Positions 34,739 to 44,013 are shown, counted from the stretch's first letter. The stretch is DNA of 64,000 nucleotides from Microbacterium keratanolyticum (GCF_016907255.1 NZ_JAFBBQ010000001.1:1178001-1242000), one strand, 5' to 3'. Translations and numbers: made by a program. The notes: generated from the letters alone by a model not told the origin.

Positions 34739-36733
34739 CTACTCGGCGGAGGGCTTCTTCTTCCGCTCCTCGCCGACGGTGAGGGCCGCATCCCCCGACG
34801 CCGTGTGATCCGGGCGCTCCGGCCCCTTCGGCTGGATGCGCCCGGGCTCGAGCGTGCGGTCGACATCATCCGCGGTGATCACATCGATCTGCCCCGTGAC
34901 AGCTTCGACGTACCACTCGGTCAGCGCGGGATCCTCGGTGTCGAGGAACGCTCCCGCACCCTCGCCCTCCTTGGTCGCCTGCGCTTCGAACACGAAGTCG
35001 TCGCCGTGCTCCTCGATACCGCGCCGCACGCCCTGCGCGATCGCCGCACGGGCGAACTTCTGCCGCAGCACGTACGGATCCGTACGCAGATCCTGCACCC
35101 AGGCGAACATCATCCCGATGAGGACGAATGCGAACGGCAGCGCGGAGACGACCATGAGCGACTGCAGCCCGGACAGCGCATCCTGGCCACCCGCGAGCAG
35201 AAGCGAGACGGCGATCAGCCCGAGCATCACACCCCACACGATCGTCACCCAGGTGGCGGGCTCGGGGCGTCCGCGCTGACTCATCGAGGCCATGACGATC
35301 GACGCGGAGTCCGCGGATGTCACGAAGAAGATGACGATCGCGATCAGGGCGACGACCGAGGTGATGACCCCGAACGGCAGGTTGCCGAGCATGGTGAACA
35401 GCATCGCCTCGGGCGAGCCGGAATCGCTGATCCCCATCCCCTCCGACTCCATCCACATCGACGTGCCGCCGAAGATCGCGAACCACGTGAAGCACACGGC
35501 CGACGGAACGATGATGACGACCGTGACGAACTCGCGCAGCGTGCGGCCGCGGGAGATCTTCGCGATGAACATGCCCACGAACGGCGACCACGACACCCAC
35601 CACGCCCAGTAGTACGTCGTCCAGGCCTGCATGAACTCCGCGGTCTCCTCGCCGTGGATCGGGTTGCGCACGAGCATCGTGCCGAGCTCGTTGAAGAAGT
35701 CCATGGCAGCGGCAGGGAGGAAGTTCAGCAGCAGCATCGTGGGGCCTGCGATGAACACGAAGAGCGCGAGAACACCGGCGAGCACCATGTTGATGTTGGA
35801 GAGCGCACGGATGCCGCGCTTGAGGCCCGACACCGCGGAGAGCACGAACAGGGCGGTCAGGATCGCCATCGCGGCGATGAGGAAGGTGTTACCGACCTCG
35901 CCGATGCCCGTGACCACCTCGACACCGCGGCCGATCTGCAGTGCGCCGATGCCCAGCGAGATCGCGGTGCCGAACAGGGTGACGACGATCGCGAAGACGT
36001 CGATGACCCAGCCGATCGGTCCGTTCGTGCGCTCACCGAAGATGGGCGTGAAGATCGCCGAGATCAGCGGCGCACGCCCGCGACGGTAGGCGGAGTAGGC
36101 GATCGCCCCTCCGACGAGCGCGTAGAACGCCCAGGCGATGGGCCCCCAGTGCAGGGTGGTCTGCGCGAGCGCCGAGTGCATGGCGTCGGCGCTGCCCGGC
36201 GCATCGTCGAAGCCGTGCGGCGGGTTGAGGAAGTAGGTGAGCGGCTCGAATGGTCCATAGAAGAGCAGCCCGATGCCGATGCCTGCGGAGAACAGCATCG
36301 CGACCCAGGAGACGGTGGAGAACTCGGGCTCCTCGTCGTCGGCTCCCAGGCGGATGCCCCCCGTGCGGCCGTAGCCGATGATGAGCATGAACACGATGAC
36401 GACGACCGCGAGTGCGCCGAAGAGCCATCCGAAGTACTCGGTGGTCCACGAGAGAGATGCCGCCCCGACGGTGGACACGCCGTCGGGGTCGATGAACGCC
36501 CAGACGATCACGCCGAGAGCCAGGGCGGCGGCGATCGCGAAGACGCCCCAGTTCATCGGGAAGATCTTGCCGGTGCGCTCCACGCCAATGCCGGGGATGA
36601 GCGCAGGATGCACCAATCCGGGCTTGGTGACCTCTTCGAGAAGTCGTTTCGCGGCGTTGCTGCGGCGCGACTTGGTCGTCGCCGTGGGCGTGGTCTCGCC
36701 TGTCTTCGGGTCGATCGGGCTGGTCATCGTCAT
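34739..36733 (-). CDS. BCCT-family betaine/choline transporter
   Basis: A 664-residue secondary transporter with about 12 helices after an about 55-residue N-terminus. The family segment WTTYYWAWWVSWSPFVGMFIAKISRGRT (split over the middle of the protein) carries the Trp-rich betaine/carnitine/choline site. The about 130-residue cytosolic C-terminal tail may sense osmotic strain. It complements the OpuA importer at the start of the window. Exact start uncertain between ATG 36733 and ATG 36727. Confidence 0.9.
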   Translation of the reverse strand: MTMTSPIDPKTGETTPTATTKSRRSNAAKRLLEEVTKPGLVHPALIPGIGVERTGKIFPMNWGVFAIAAALALGVIVWAFIDPDGVSTVGAASLSWTTEYFGWLFGALAVVVIVFMLIIGYGRTGGIRLGADDEEPEFSTVSWVAMLFSAGIGIGLLFYGPFEPLTYFLNPPHGFDDAPGSADAMHSALAQTTLHWGPIAWAFYALVGGAIAYSAYRRGRAPLISAIFTPIFGERTNGPIGWVIDVFAIVVTLFGTAISLGIGALQIGRGVEVVTGIGEVGNTFLIAAMAILTALFVLSAVSGLKRGIRALSNINMVLAGVLALFVFIAGPTMLLLNFLPAAAMDFFNELGTMLVRNPIHGEETAEFMQAWTTYYWAWWVSWSPFVGMFIAKISRGRTLREFVTVVIIVPSAVCFTWFAIFGGTSMWMESEGMGISDSGSPEAMLFTMLGNLPFGVITSVVALIAIVIFFVTSADSASIVMASMSQRGRPEPATWVTIVWGVMLGLIAVSLLLAGGQDALSGLQSLMVVSALPFAFVLIGMMFAWVQDLRTDPYVLRQKFARAAIAQGVRRGIEEHGDDFVFEAQATKEGEGAGAFLDTEDPALTEWYVEAVTGQIDVITADDVDRTLEPGRIQPKGPERPDHTASGDAALTVGEERKKKPSAE

Positions 36734-36857
36734 CTCGCGTTTCGTAACGCCGTCGGATGCTTCAGCGACCCGGCGGTCCTTTCCACGGTAGTCAGGTGCG
36801 CATCGCTGCGCGATTCCGTGGTGTGACGCATGCCCCGGGCGTGCCTCCCGCAGGCGG

Positions 36858-36863
36858 TAGACT
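36858..36863 (+). promoter_or_regulatory. -10 box of purS
   Basis: TAGACT about 37 nt before ATG 36901. Here there is a leader with CCGGAG as ribosome-binding site, in contrast to the leaderless genes. Confidence 0.4.
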
Positions 36864-36900
36864 GAACATACTCTTCCGCCCGCGACTTCCGGAGCCGTTC

Positions 36901-37149
36901 ATGCCCAAAATCGTCGTTGACGTCATGCCCAAGCCCGAGCTCCTTGACCCGCAGGGCAAGGCCGTGACCGGAGCCTTCGGCCGCCTCGGCGTCACCTCCT
37001 TCAGTGAGGTGCGCATCGGCAAGCGCTTCGAGCTGACCGTCGATGGCGAGGTCACCGACGAGCTTCTGGCCGAGGTCAAGAAGCTCGCCGACGACGTGCT
37101 GTCGAACTCGGTCATCGAAGACGTCGTGGGCATCGAGGTCGCAGAGTGA
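36901..37149 (+). CDS. purS: Phosphoribosylformylglycinamidine synthase subunit PurS
   Basis: An 82-residue subunit that bridges PurQ and PurL in the third purine step (FGAR to FGAM). Motifs [12 protein letters not shown] and VRIGKRFEL are typical. CCGGAG precedes the ATG. It overlaps purQ by 4 bp. The large subunit gene purL is not in the window. Confidence 0.95.
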   Translation: MPKIVVDVMPKPELLDPQGKAVTGAFGRLGVTSFSEVRIGKRFELTVDGEVTDELLAEVKKLADDVLSNSVIEDVVGIEVAE

Positions 37150-37853
37150 CCACCCGCATCGGGGTCATCACCTTCCCCGGCTCGCTGGACGACCGCGACG
37201 CGCAGCGCGCGATCCAGCTCGCGGGCGCCGAGCCCGTTGCGCTGTGGCACGGCTCGCATGACCTCGAGGGCGTCGACGCTCTGGTCCTCCCGGGCGGCTT
37301 CAGCTACGGCGACTACCTGCGTTCGGGTGCGATCGCCGCACTCTCACCGATCATGACCGAGGTCAAGGAGGCTGCCGCCAAGGGCATGCCCATCCTCGGC
37401 ATCTGCAACGGCTTCCAGATGCTCGTCGAGGCGCACCTGCTGCCCGGCGGCCTGATCCGCAACCATCACCAGCACTTCGTGCGCCGCGACCAGCGCCTGA
37501 TCGTCGAGAACACGACGTCGGCCTGGACGAGCGAGTTCACGCAGGGTCAAGAGATTGTCATCCCGCTGAAGAACGCAGAGGGCGGCTACATCGCCGACAC
37601 CGAGACGCTCGACCGCATCGAGGGCGAGGGCCTCGTCGCCTTCCGCTACGCGGGCGTGAACCCCAACGGTTCGCTGCGCGACATCGCCGGCCTCACGAAC
37701 CCGGCGGGCAACGTCGTCGGCCTCATGCCGCACCCTGAGCACGCCACCGAGCCGGGCTTCGGCCCCGACACCACGGCTGCCATGCGGTCGGGGGTCGACG
37801 GGCTGGCGTTCTTCACGAGCGCGATCGCCGCGGTCGCGCGCGTCGCCGCGTAA
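37146..37853 (+). CDS. purQ: Phosphoribosylformylglycinamidine synthase subunit PurQ
   Basis: A 235-residue class I glutamine amidotransferase that supplies ammonia to PurL. The nucleophile Cys lies in GICNGFQML, and the His/Glu pair in [23 protein letters not shown] is the oxyanion loop. Starts with an internal overlap with purS and ends before a strong terminator. Confidence 0.95.
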   Translation: MTTRIGVITFPGSLDDRDAQRAIQLAGAEPVALWHGSHDLEGVDALVLPGGFSYGDYLRSGAIAALSPIMTEVKEAAAKGMPILGICNGFQMLVEAHLLPGGLIRNHHQHFVRRDQRLIVENTTSAWTSEFTQGQEIVIPLKNAEGGYIADTETLDRIEGEGLVAFRYAGVNPNGSLRDIAGLTNPAGNVVGLMPHPEHATEPGFGPDTTAAMRSGVDGLAFFTSAIAAVARVAA

Positions 37854-37860
37854 GACAGAC

Positions 37861-37898
37861 AGAGAGGGGCGGATGCTACGCAGCATCCGCCCCTCTCT
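37861..37898 (+). terminator. Strong hairpin terminator after purSQ
   Basis: A perfect 17-bp stem AGAGAGGGGCGGATGCT / AGCATCCGCCCCTCTCT with loop ACGC, followed by TCGTCT. It lies 7 nt after purQ and also faces the convergent DUF1761 gene. Confidence 0.85.
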
Positions 37899-37920
37899 TC
37901 GTCTCTCCGAGCTACTCGGC

Positions 37921-38349
37921 CTATCCGAGCGCCGGAGGCCAGACGCCGATGAGGACGGCCATCACGACGACCGTGACGAGCTCGTGCGCGATGTTCATGA
38001 CCGTCAGCGACGTGGGGCGCCCTTCGAAGGCGTCGTGCGTGATGAAGCGGGCGGCGGTGAAGCCGGCCCACAGCACGATCGAGGTGACGAGCGCCGAGAT
38101 CAGGAACGATCCTCCGTAGAAGTGCCAGGAGATCGCGGTCGCTCCGGCGAGCACCCACGCTGTCACGAAGCTGACGATGACGGTGGTGATGATCGCCATC
38201 GTGGCGCTGGCCGCGGGCTTGTCCATGTCGACGTTCGCGAGCTTCGACCAGCGCGTGCCGAAGACGCCGCGGGCGTACCAGATCGATCCGACGACCATGC
38301 TCGACGCCGTCGCCAGCAGTACCGCCCAGTAGTTGATCTCGGGAATCAT
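37921..38349 (-). CDS. DUF1761-family membrane protein
   Basis: A 142-residue protein with four hydrophobic helices. The N-terminus INYWAVLLATASSMVVGSIWYARGVFGTRW and the middle HFYGGSFLISALVTSIVLWAGF match the DUF1761 pattern. Function unknown. Good ribosome-binding site (AGGAGGAATC). Convergent with purQ. Confidence 0.8.
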   Translation of the reverse strand: MIPEINYWAVLLATASSMVVGSIWYARGVFGTRWSKLANVDMDKPAASATMAIITTVIVSFVTAWVLAGATAISWHFYGGSFLISALVTSIVLWAGFTAARFITHDAFEGRPTSLTVMNIAHELVTVVVMAVLIGVWPPALG

Positions 38350-38468
38350 GATTCCTCCTCACGGCGCGGCCGGCCTGGTCGTCGCTCTGAGGCTGAGCGT
38401 AGCGCTCGACTGGTTCGGCGGCGAAAGGCAGGCTGTCGGAGCCGATCGAATCCCGCCTCTGGTCAGAA

Positions 38469-38482
38469 TGCAAGCGCTTGCA
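38469..38482. promoter_or_regulatory. LacI-family operator in the GH13 promoter
   Basis: TGCAAGCGCTTGCA is a perfect 14-bp palindrome. It lies directly before the -10 box at 38484, so a bound repressor would block the promoter. The adjacent LacI-family gene at 40265 is the likely partner. Confidence 0.75.
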
Positions 38483-38483
38483 G

Positions 38484-38489
38484 TAGCCT
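38484..38489 (+). promoter_or_regulatory. -10 box of a leaderless promoter (GH13 gene)
   Basis: TAGCCT, then GTTGGC, then ATG 38496. It is one base from the operator palindrome. Confidence 0.55.
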
Positions 38490-38495
38490 GTTGGC

Positions 38496-40157
38496 ATGAC
38501 AGAGCTTGAGCAGTTCGCAGCGCCCGGTTCCGAGTGGTGGCGCAGCGCCGTCATCTACCAGATCTACCCCCGCTCCTTCGCGGATGCCTCCGGTGACGGC
38601 ATCGGCGATCTGCCCGGCATCACGAGCCGCCTCGACGACCTGAAGACCCTCGGCATCGATGCGATCTGGCTCAGCCCGTTCATGACGAGCCCGCAGAAGG
38701 ATGCCGGCTACGACGTCGCCGACTACCGCGACGTCGATCCGATCTTCGGCACACTTGCCGACTTCGACGAGATGCTGGCGCAGGCGCACGCCCGAGGCAT
38801 CCGCGTCATCGTCGACCTCGTCCCCAACCACTCCTCCGACCAGCACGAGTGGTTCCAGCAGGCCCTCGCCGCCGCCCCCGGCAGCCCCGAGCGCGCCCGC
38901 TACATCTTCCGCGACGGCAAGGGTGAGAACGGCGAGCTGCCGCCCAACAACTGGCAGTCCGTCTTCGGCGGCGGCATGTGGGAGCGCGTGACCGAGGCCG
39001 ACGGCACTCCAGGCCAGTGGTACCTGCACATCTTCGACGCGACACAGCCCGACTTCGACTGGACCAACCCCGAGGTGCAGGAAGAGTTCCGCTCGATCCT
39101 GCGCTTCTGGCTCGACCGGGGTGTCGACGGCTTCCGCGTCGACGTCGCCCACGGCATGGTCAAGGCCGACGGCCTGCACGACTATCACGCCCCCACCGAC
39201 GCCGACTCGATGGGCGGCGGCGAGCAGAACGTGCCGTACTGGGGCCAGGACGGCGTGCATGACATCTACCGCGACTGGCACACCGTGCTCGCAGAGTACG
39301 ACGGCGACCGTGCGCTCTGTGGCGAGGCCTGGATGCCGACCCTCAAGCAGACCGCACTCTGGGTGCGCCCCGACGAGATGCACCAGACGTTCAACTTCCC
39401 GTACCTGATGACCCCGTGGGATGCCACACAGCTGCGCGAGGTCATCCGCGAGTCGCTCGACGAGTTCGGTGCGGTCGGCGCCCCCAGCACGTGGGTGCTG
39501 TCGAACCACGACGTCGTGCGCCACTTCTCGCGCCTCGCGCTCACCGCCGACAACCCGCAGGGCGAGGGCATCGGACCGCTCTCGAAGGGCAAGCCCGACA
39601 CGGCGGTCGGCCAGGCGCGCGGACGCGCGGCATCCACGGTGATGCTCGCACTGCCCGGATCGACCTACCTCTACCAGGGCGAGGAGCTCGGCCTCCCCGA
39701 AGCGATGGAGCTGCCCGACGACGTGCGTCAGGACCCGACCTGGTTCCGCACGAACGGCGAGCGCTACGGACGTGACGGATGCCGCGTGCCGCTGCCCTGG
39801 GAAGCGGATGCTCCTGCCTTCGGCTTCAACGAGTCCGGAGCATCCTGGCTCCCGCAGCCCGCGGAATGGGCGACCTACGCACGCGATGTCGAGCAGGCAG
39901 ACCCCGACTCGACGCTGGCGCTGTACACACAGCTGCTGCGCCTGCGTCGCGAGCACAACCTCGGCACCGGATCGCTCGTCTGGGAGGATCTGGGCGCGGA
40001 TGCGGTGGCGTTCCGCCGAGGTGGGCTGCACGTCGCCGCCAACCTCGGCGCGGAGCCGGTGGAGCTCGGCGAGGGCGTGACGTTCCTCGTGCAGAGCCAG
40101 CCGTTTGAGGGCACCGCGCTGCCCGTCGACACGGCTGCCTGGTACGTGAAGGCCTGA
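38496..40157 (+). CDS. Alpha-glucosidase / oligo-1,6-glucosidase type, GH13
   Basis: A 553-residue cytosolic enzyme of glycoside hydrolase family 13. Catalytic residues: nucleophile D216 (GFRVDVAHG), acid/base E277 (LCGEAWM), transition-state stabiliser D339 (VLSNHDVV). The N-terminal DGIGDLPGITSRLDDL is the usual start of the barrel. It probably splits maltose, isomaltose or similar alpha-glucosides. Followed by palindrome B1 and a LacI repressor gene. Confidence 0.9.
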   Translation: MTELEQFAAPGSEWWRSAVIYQIYPRSFADASGDGIGDLPGITSRLDDLKTLGIDAIWLSPFMTSPQKDAGYDVADYRDVDPIFGTLADFDEMLAQAHARGIRVIVDLVPNHSSDQHEWFQQALAAAPGSPERARYIFRDGKGENGELPPNNWQSVFGGGMWERVTEADGTPGQWYLHIFDATQPDFDWTNPEVQEEFRSILRFWLDRGVDGFRVDVAHGMVKADGLHDYHAPTDADSMGGGEQNVPYWGQDGVHDIYRDWHTVLAEYDGDRALCGEAWMPTLKQTALWVRPDEMHQTFNFPYLMTPWDATQLREVIRESLDEFGAVGAPSTWVLSNHDVVRHFSRLALTADNPQGEGIGPLSKGKPDTAVGQARGRAASTVMLALPGSTYLYQGEELGLPEAMELPDDVRQDPTWFRTNGERYGRDGCRVPLPWEADAPAFGFNESGASWLPQPAEWATYARDVEQADPDSTLALYTQLLRLRREHNLGTGSLVWEDLGADAVAFRRGGLHVAANLGAEPVELGEGVTFLVQSQPFEGTALPVDTAAWYVKA

Positions 40158-40161
40158 CCTG

Positions 40162-40234
40162 CCGCGAGAAACCACTTCTGTCGTGAGAAACCACGTCAGA
40201 AGTGGTTTCTCACGCAGGATATGGTTTCTCGCGG
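40162..40234. repeat. Four-arm palindrome family B, copy 1
   Basis: Two direct copies of GAGAAACCAC are followed by two copies of GTGGTTTCTC. Outer arms CCGCGAGAAACCA / TGGTTTCTCGCGG and inner arms CGTGAGAAACCAC / GTGGTTTCTCACG pair perfectly. An alternative 15-bp pairing of GAGAAACCACTTCTG (40166-40180) with CAGAAGTGGTTTCTC (40197-40211) is also perfect. Located between the GH13 gene and its repressor. Confidence 0.85.
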
Positions 40235-40264
40235 GCATTCGCCATAGGGATCAGGGAGAAGCAC

Positions 40265-41281
40265 GTGGTCAGCATCGATGAGGTGGCACGCCTTGCCGGC
40301 GTCTCGACCGCCACGGTCTCGAGGGCGCTCAGCGGCCGCGGCACGGTCTCCGAGAAGACCCGCCGGCGGGTGCAGGAGGCCACCGAAGCCCTCGGCTACG
40401 TCGTGTCCTCACGCGCGTCGAGCCTGGCATCCGGTCGCACCCGCAATGTTGGCGTCGTCGTGCCGTTCCTCGACCGCTGGTTCTTCAGCACCGTGCTGTC
40501 GGGGGTGTCGAGCGCGCTCATGCGTCGTGGCTACGACATCACGCTCTACAACATCACGGCGGATGCGGCCGTGCGCCGCGAGGTGTTCGCGGACTTCCTG
40601 CGGAGACAGCGCGTCGACGGCGTCATCGCCGTGTCGATCGAGCTCGACGAGGCCGAGACCGGTCAGCTGCTGCAGCTGGGGCTGCCGGTCATCGCGATCG
40701 GCGGGCCGAATCCGCGGCTCGACACCCTCACGGTCGATGACCACGCGGTCGCACAGCTCGCGACGGAGCATCTGCTCGCGCTCGGCCACCGGGACATCGC
40801 GCACATCGGAGCAAGCCCGGAGTTCGACATGGACTTCCACATCCCCACGCAGCGCCGGGCAGGTTTCGAGAAGGTACTCGCCGATGCCGGGATCGCGCCG
40901 AATCCTCTGTACCTCGAACCCGCCGACTTCACGGTCGACGGCGGATATCGCGCCGCGAAGCAGCTTCTGGGCAGGCCCGGCCCTCGCCCGACGGCGATCT
41001 TCGCCGCCTCCGACGAGATGGCGATCGGCGCGATCCTCGCCGCACGTGACCTCGGATACCGGGTGCCCGACGATCTGTCGGTGATCGGCATCGACGGACA
41101 CGAGCTCGGCGACTTCTTCCAGCTCACGACCGTCGATCAGTTCCCCCTCGGACAGGGCGAACGCGCGGCCGAGGCACTGCTCACCCGGCTCGATGACGCG
41201 GCGGCGACGCAGCTCGACCACGCCCACCTCCCGTTCGAGCTCGTCGTGCGCGGCACGACCGCCCGTCCCGCATCCAACTAG
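40265..41281 (+). CDS. LacI-family transcriptional repressor
   Basis: A 338-residue repressor: HTH SIDEVARLAGVSTATVSRALSG at the N-terminus, hinge TEALGYVVSSRASSLASGRT, then a two-lobe ligand-binding domain. GTG 40265 has AGGGAGA upstream; the reading frame continuing upstream passes through palindrome B1 and is not chosen. Position downstream of the GH13 gene and the palindromic operator in that gene's promoter suggest a MalR/AglR-like role. Confidence 0.85.
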   Translation: MVSIDEVARLAGVSTATVSRALSGRGTVSEKTRRRVQEATEALGYVVSSRASSLASGRTRNVGVVVPFLDRWFFSTVLSGVSSALMRRGYDITLYNITADAAVRREVFADFLRRQRVDGVIAVSIELDEAETGQLLQLGLPVIAIGGPNPRLDTLTVDDHAVAQLATEHLLALGHRDIAHIGASPEFDMDFHIPTQRRAGFEKVLADAGIAPNPLYLEPADFTVDGGYRAAKQLLGRPGPRPTAIFAASDEMAIGAILAARDLGYRVPDDLSVIGIDGHELGDFFQLTTVDQFPLGQGERAAEALLTRLDDAAATQLDHAHLPFELVVRGTTARPASN

Positions 41282-41293
41282 TCGAGCGGGACG

Positions 41294-41818
41294 CTAGGCC
41301 GTCGCGACCGAATGGAAGGCGCGGTCGAGGTAGACGACCGGCTCCCCGCGGGTACCCTCGATCACCTCGAGAACCTGAGCGATCACGACCACCGATGAGC
41401 CCACCGTGACGGTGTGCAGGGTCTGACAGCGCAGCGCAACGCGCGCCGCCGGAAGGTAGGGCTCGCCGGTCTCGCGCATCGTCCAGCCCTGCGCCTCGGT
41501 GAAGCGCTCTGCGCCGCTGACGGCGAAGTTCTGCGCGAGCTCCGCGTGCTCGCCGTCGATCAGGTGCACGATGAAGCTGTCTGCGTCGAGGATCGCGCCC
41601 GCGCTTCCTGTTGCCCTGGTCACCGAGAACATGATCGCGGCAGGGTCGATCGCGACCGAGGACACACTCGACGCCGTCAGACCGGAGGGGCCGCGATCGG
41701 TCGTTGCCGTGATGATCGCCACACCCGCGGGGTGGAAGCGGAACGCCGCCTTGAGACCCTCTCCGACCGCATCACTCGGCACGGGAGGCGCAGGAGGAGT
41801 GGCGTTGTTCGCGGTCAT
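41294..41818 (-). CDS. Flavin reductase family protein
   Basis: A 174-residue FMN-binding split-barrel protein of the HpaC/flavin reductase type. FRFHPAGVAIITATTDRGPSGLTASSVSSVAIDPAAIMFSV is typical (read as short pieces over residues 26-66). Supplies reduced flavin to a monooxygenase or acts on its own; no partner is nearby. Convergent with the LacI gene; GGAG precedes the ATG. Confidence 0.8.
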   Translation of the reverse strand: MTANNATPPAPPVPSDAVGEGLKAAFRFHPAGVAIITATTDRGPSGLTASSVSSVAIDPAAIMFSVTRATGSAGAILDADSFIVHLIDGEHAELAQNFAVSGAERFTEAQGWTMRETGEPYLPAARVALRCQTLHTVTVGSSVVVIAQVLEVIEGTRGEPVVYLDRAFHSVATA

Positions 41819-41923
41819 CGAAGGGCTCCGAATCTCTGGCGGGCGGGTGCTTCTAGCCTCTCACCTCCCGAAGGCGCCGGCTCCGGATGCCGCGAAGCGG
41901 CGGCGCAGTACACGGTCCCCGGC

Positions 41924-41929
41924 TAGGCT
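41924..41929 (+). promoter_or_regulatory. -10 box of a leaderless promoter (M20 amidohydrolase)
   Basis: TAGGCT, then CAGGCC, then ATG 41936. Confidence 0.5.
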
Positions 41930-41935
41930 CAGGCC

Positions 41936-43150
41936 ATGACGATCGACCTTGAGGCCCTGTACATCGATCTGCACCGCAACCCGGAGCTGTCGTTCCAAGA
42001 GACGCGCACCGCGTCGATCGCGGCGGGGCACCTCCGCGACCTCGGCCTCGATGTCATCGAAGGGCTCGGCACGACCGGCGTGGCCGCGGTCCTGCGCAAC
42101 GGGGATGGCCCCGTGGTCTGGCTTCGCGCCGACATGGACGCGCTGCCGGTCGAAGAGCAGACCGGCCTCGCATACGCCAGCACCGCGAAGGGCGTCGATC
42201 CCGCGGGCAACACCGTTCCGGTCATGCACGCCTGCGGCCACGACATGCACGTGACCGCGATGGTCGGCGCCGTCGAGAAGCTCGTCGCCGAGCGCGCAGA
42301 GTGGGCGGGCACGATCGTCGTTCTGATCCAGCCTGCGGAGGAGTACGGCGCAGGCGCCCGCGCGATGCTGGATGACGGACTGCTCGAGCGGGTTCCGCGC
42401 CCCGATGTCGTGCTGGGCCAGCACGTCACGCCGCTGCCGGCGGGCATCATCGGAGTGCGCCCCGGCACGCAGATGGCCGCGTCGGACGGACTCACCGTCA
42501 CGTTGCACGGCCGCGGCGGACACGGCTCCCGTCCGCACGCCACGATCGACCCCGTGGTCATGGCGGCCGCGACCGTCATGCGCCTGCAGACCGTCGTCTC
42601 GCGAGAGACCGACCCGCGCGACGTCGCCGTCGTCACCGTGGGGTCGATCCATGCCGGCCTCAAGAACAACATCATCCCGGCGGAAGCGACACTCGAACTG
42701 AGCCTGCGCTACCCCACGGATGAACTGCGCGAGATCACACTCGAAAAGGTCGAGCGCATCGTGCGCGCCGAGGCGATGGCATCCGGCGCGGAGCAGGAGC
42801 CCACGATCCGCACCGACCACACACTCCCCGCGACGATCAACGACGACGAGGCCACCGCCCGCGCCGTCGCCGCATTCCGCCGCACGTTCGGCGATGCCTC
42901 GGTCATCGACCCCGGCCTCTTCACCGGCAGCGAAGACGTGTCGTGGTTCGCACGCGACGCGGGCGTGCCGCTCGTGTTCTGGTTCTGGGGCGGCGCCGAC
43001 CCGGAGCGCTTCGCCGCCGCTGAGGCCGCAGGGACGATCAACAGCGACATCCCCACGAACCACTCGCCGTTCTTCGCACCCGAGATCCACCCGACCATCG
43101 AGGTCGGCGTGAGCGCGATGCGCGCCGCAGCGCGCGAGTTCCTCAGCTGA
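41936..43150 (+). CDS. M20-family amidohydrolase
   Basis: A 404-residue metallopeptidase-fold hydrolase (aminoacylase/hippurate hydrolase class). Metal and catalytic motifs: LRADMDALPVEE, ACGHDMHV, QPAEEYGAGARAML. The dimerisation lid contains GRGGHGSRPHATIDPV. It likely cleaves N-acyl amino acids or similar amides in the cytosol. Probably leaderless. It ends 8 nt from the convergent alarmone synthetase gene. Confidence 0.88.
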   Translation: MTIDLEALYIDLHRNPELSFQETRTASIAAGHLRDLGLDVIEGLGTTGVAAVLRNGDGPVVWLRADMDALPVEEQTGLAYASTAKGVDPAGNTVPVMHACGHDMHVTAMVGAVEKLVAERAEWAGTIVVLIQPAEEYGAGARAMLDDGLLERVPRPDVVLGQHVTPLPAGIIGVRPGTQMAASDGLTVTLHGRGGHGSRPHATIDPVVMAAATVMRLQTVVSRETDPRDVAVVTVGSIHAGLKNNIIPAEATLELSLRYPTDELREITLEKVERIVRAEAMASGAEQEPTIRTDHTLPATINDDEATARAVAAFRRTFGDASVIDPGLFTGSEDVSWFARDAGVPLVFWFWGGADPERFAAAEAAGTINSDIPTNHSPFFAPEIHPTIEVGVSAMRAAAREFLS

Positions 43151-43158
43151 GGCGGATG

Positions 43159-43896
43159 CTACGCGTCCATCACCCGCACGGTTGACGTCGGCGGCGGGGG
43201 CGGGGCGATCGCCCCGACGGTCGACGAACGCGCCTCGCGGTGCAGCTGCTCCATCCGCGAGTCGAGTTCCGTGGCTGCATCTGCCGCGGCTGTCAGACTG
43301 TCGACCAGGTGCGCCGGAACCCGCTGCGAGAACTTGTAGTAGATCTTGTGCTCAAGGCTGGCCCAGAAGTCCATGGCGATCGTGCGGAACTGCACCTCGA
43401 CCGGAACCATGAGCGCCCCGGTCGAGAGGTAGACGGGCACCTCGACGATGGCGTGCAGGCTGCGGTAGCCGTTGTCCTTGGGCTGGGCGATGTAGTCCTT
43501 GACGATGCGCACCGTGACGTCGTCCTGCGCCGTGAGCAGGTCGAAGAGCCGGTAGACATCGGCGACGAAACTGCAGGTCACCCGCACGCCGGCGATGTCG
43601 GTGATGTGCTCGCGGATCGACGCGAAGTCGGGCTCGATGCCGCGACGGGCGACCTTCTCGACGATGCTGTCGGGAGTCTTCAGGCGGCTCTTGACGTGCT
43701 CGATCGGGTTGTAGTCGTGGTCGTGCGTGAACTCGTCTCGCAGGATAGAGATCTTCGTCTCGATCTCGCGCATCCCGAACTCGTATTCGCGCAGGAAACG
43801 CTGGAACTCGTCCCGCAGCTCGCGCGCTTCGCTGATCGCAGCTTCGGTGATGACGGAATCCGTGTTGGTGATGTCCGCGGGGGAGACGGTGGTCAT
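43159..43896 (-). CDS. Small alarmone synthetase (RelA/SpoT-domain GTP pyrophosphokinase)
   Basis: A 245-residue single-domain synthetase of the RelQ/YjbM type that makes (p)ppGpp without a hydrolase domain. Motifs: VKSRLKTPDSIVEKVARRG, DIAGVRVTCSF, PKDNGYRSLHAIVEV and EVQFRTIAMDFWASLEHK. The C-terminal Pro-rich tail is extra. ATG 43896 is the start; TAACGT lies 7 nt upstream. A long in-frame upstream extension is rejected. Confidence 0.9.
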   Translation of the reverse strand: MTTVSPADITNTDSVITEAAISEARELRDEFQRFLREYEFGMREIETKISILRDEFTHDHDYNPIEHVKSRLKTPDSIVEKVARRGIEPDFASIREHITDIAGVRVTCSFVADVYRLFDLLTAQDDVTVRIVKDYIAQPKDNGYRSLHAIVEVPVYLSTGALMVPVEVQFRTIAMDFWASLEHKIYYKFSQRVPAHLVDSLTAAADAATELDSRMEQLHREARSSTVGAIAPPPPPTSTVRVMDA

Positions 43897-43903
43897 GGAC
43901 TCG

Positions 43904-43909
43904 ACGTTA
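43904..43909 (-). promoter_or_regulatory. -10 box of a leaderless promoter (alarmone synthetase)
   Basis: TAACGT on the minus strand, then 7 nt, then ATG 43896. Confidence 0.45.
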
Positions 43910-44013
43910 CGCATTCGTGATCGGAATCGGCTGTGACTTTCGTGCGGCTCGGGCCGCCGAGGACGTTGTCCCCGGAGAGACCCACCGGTGTCGTCGTCGC
44001 GATGGCCCCCTGC

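Noticed and set aside
34805-36826. 673-codon frame antisense to the BCCT transporter
   Set aside because: Composition (Arg, Glu, Asp, His rich, no hydrophobic core pattern) and full overlap with a clear transporter mark it as a shadow.
40202-40264. In-frame start of the LacI repressor within palindrome B1
   Set aside because: It would add 21 unlike residues. GTG 40265 has AGGGAGA and begins the standard helix-turn-helix.
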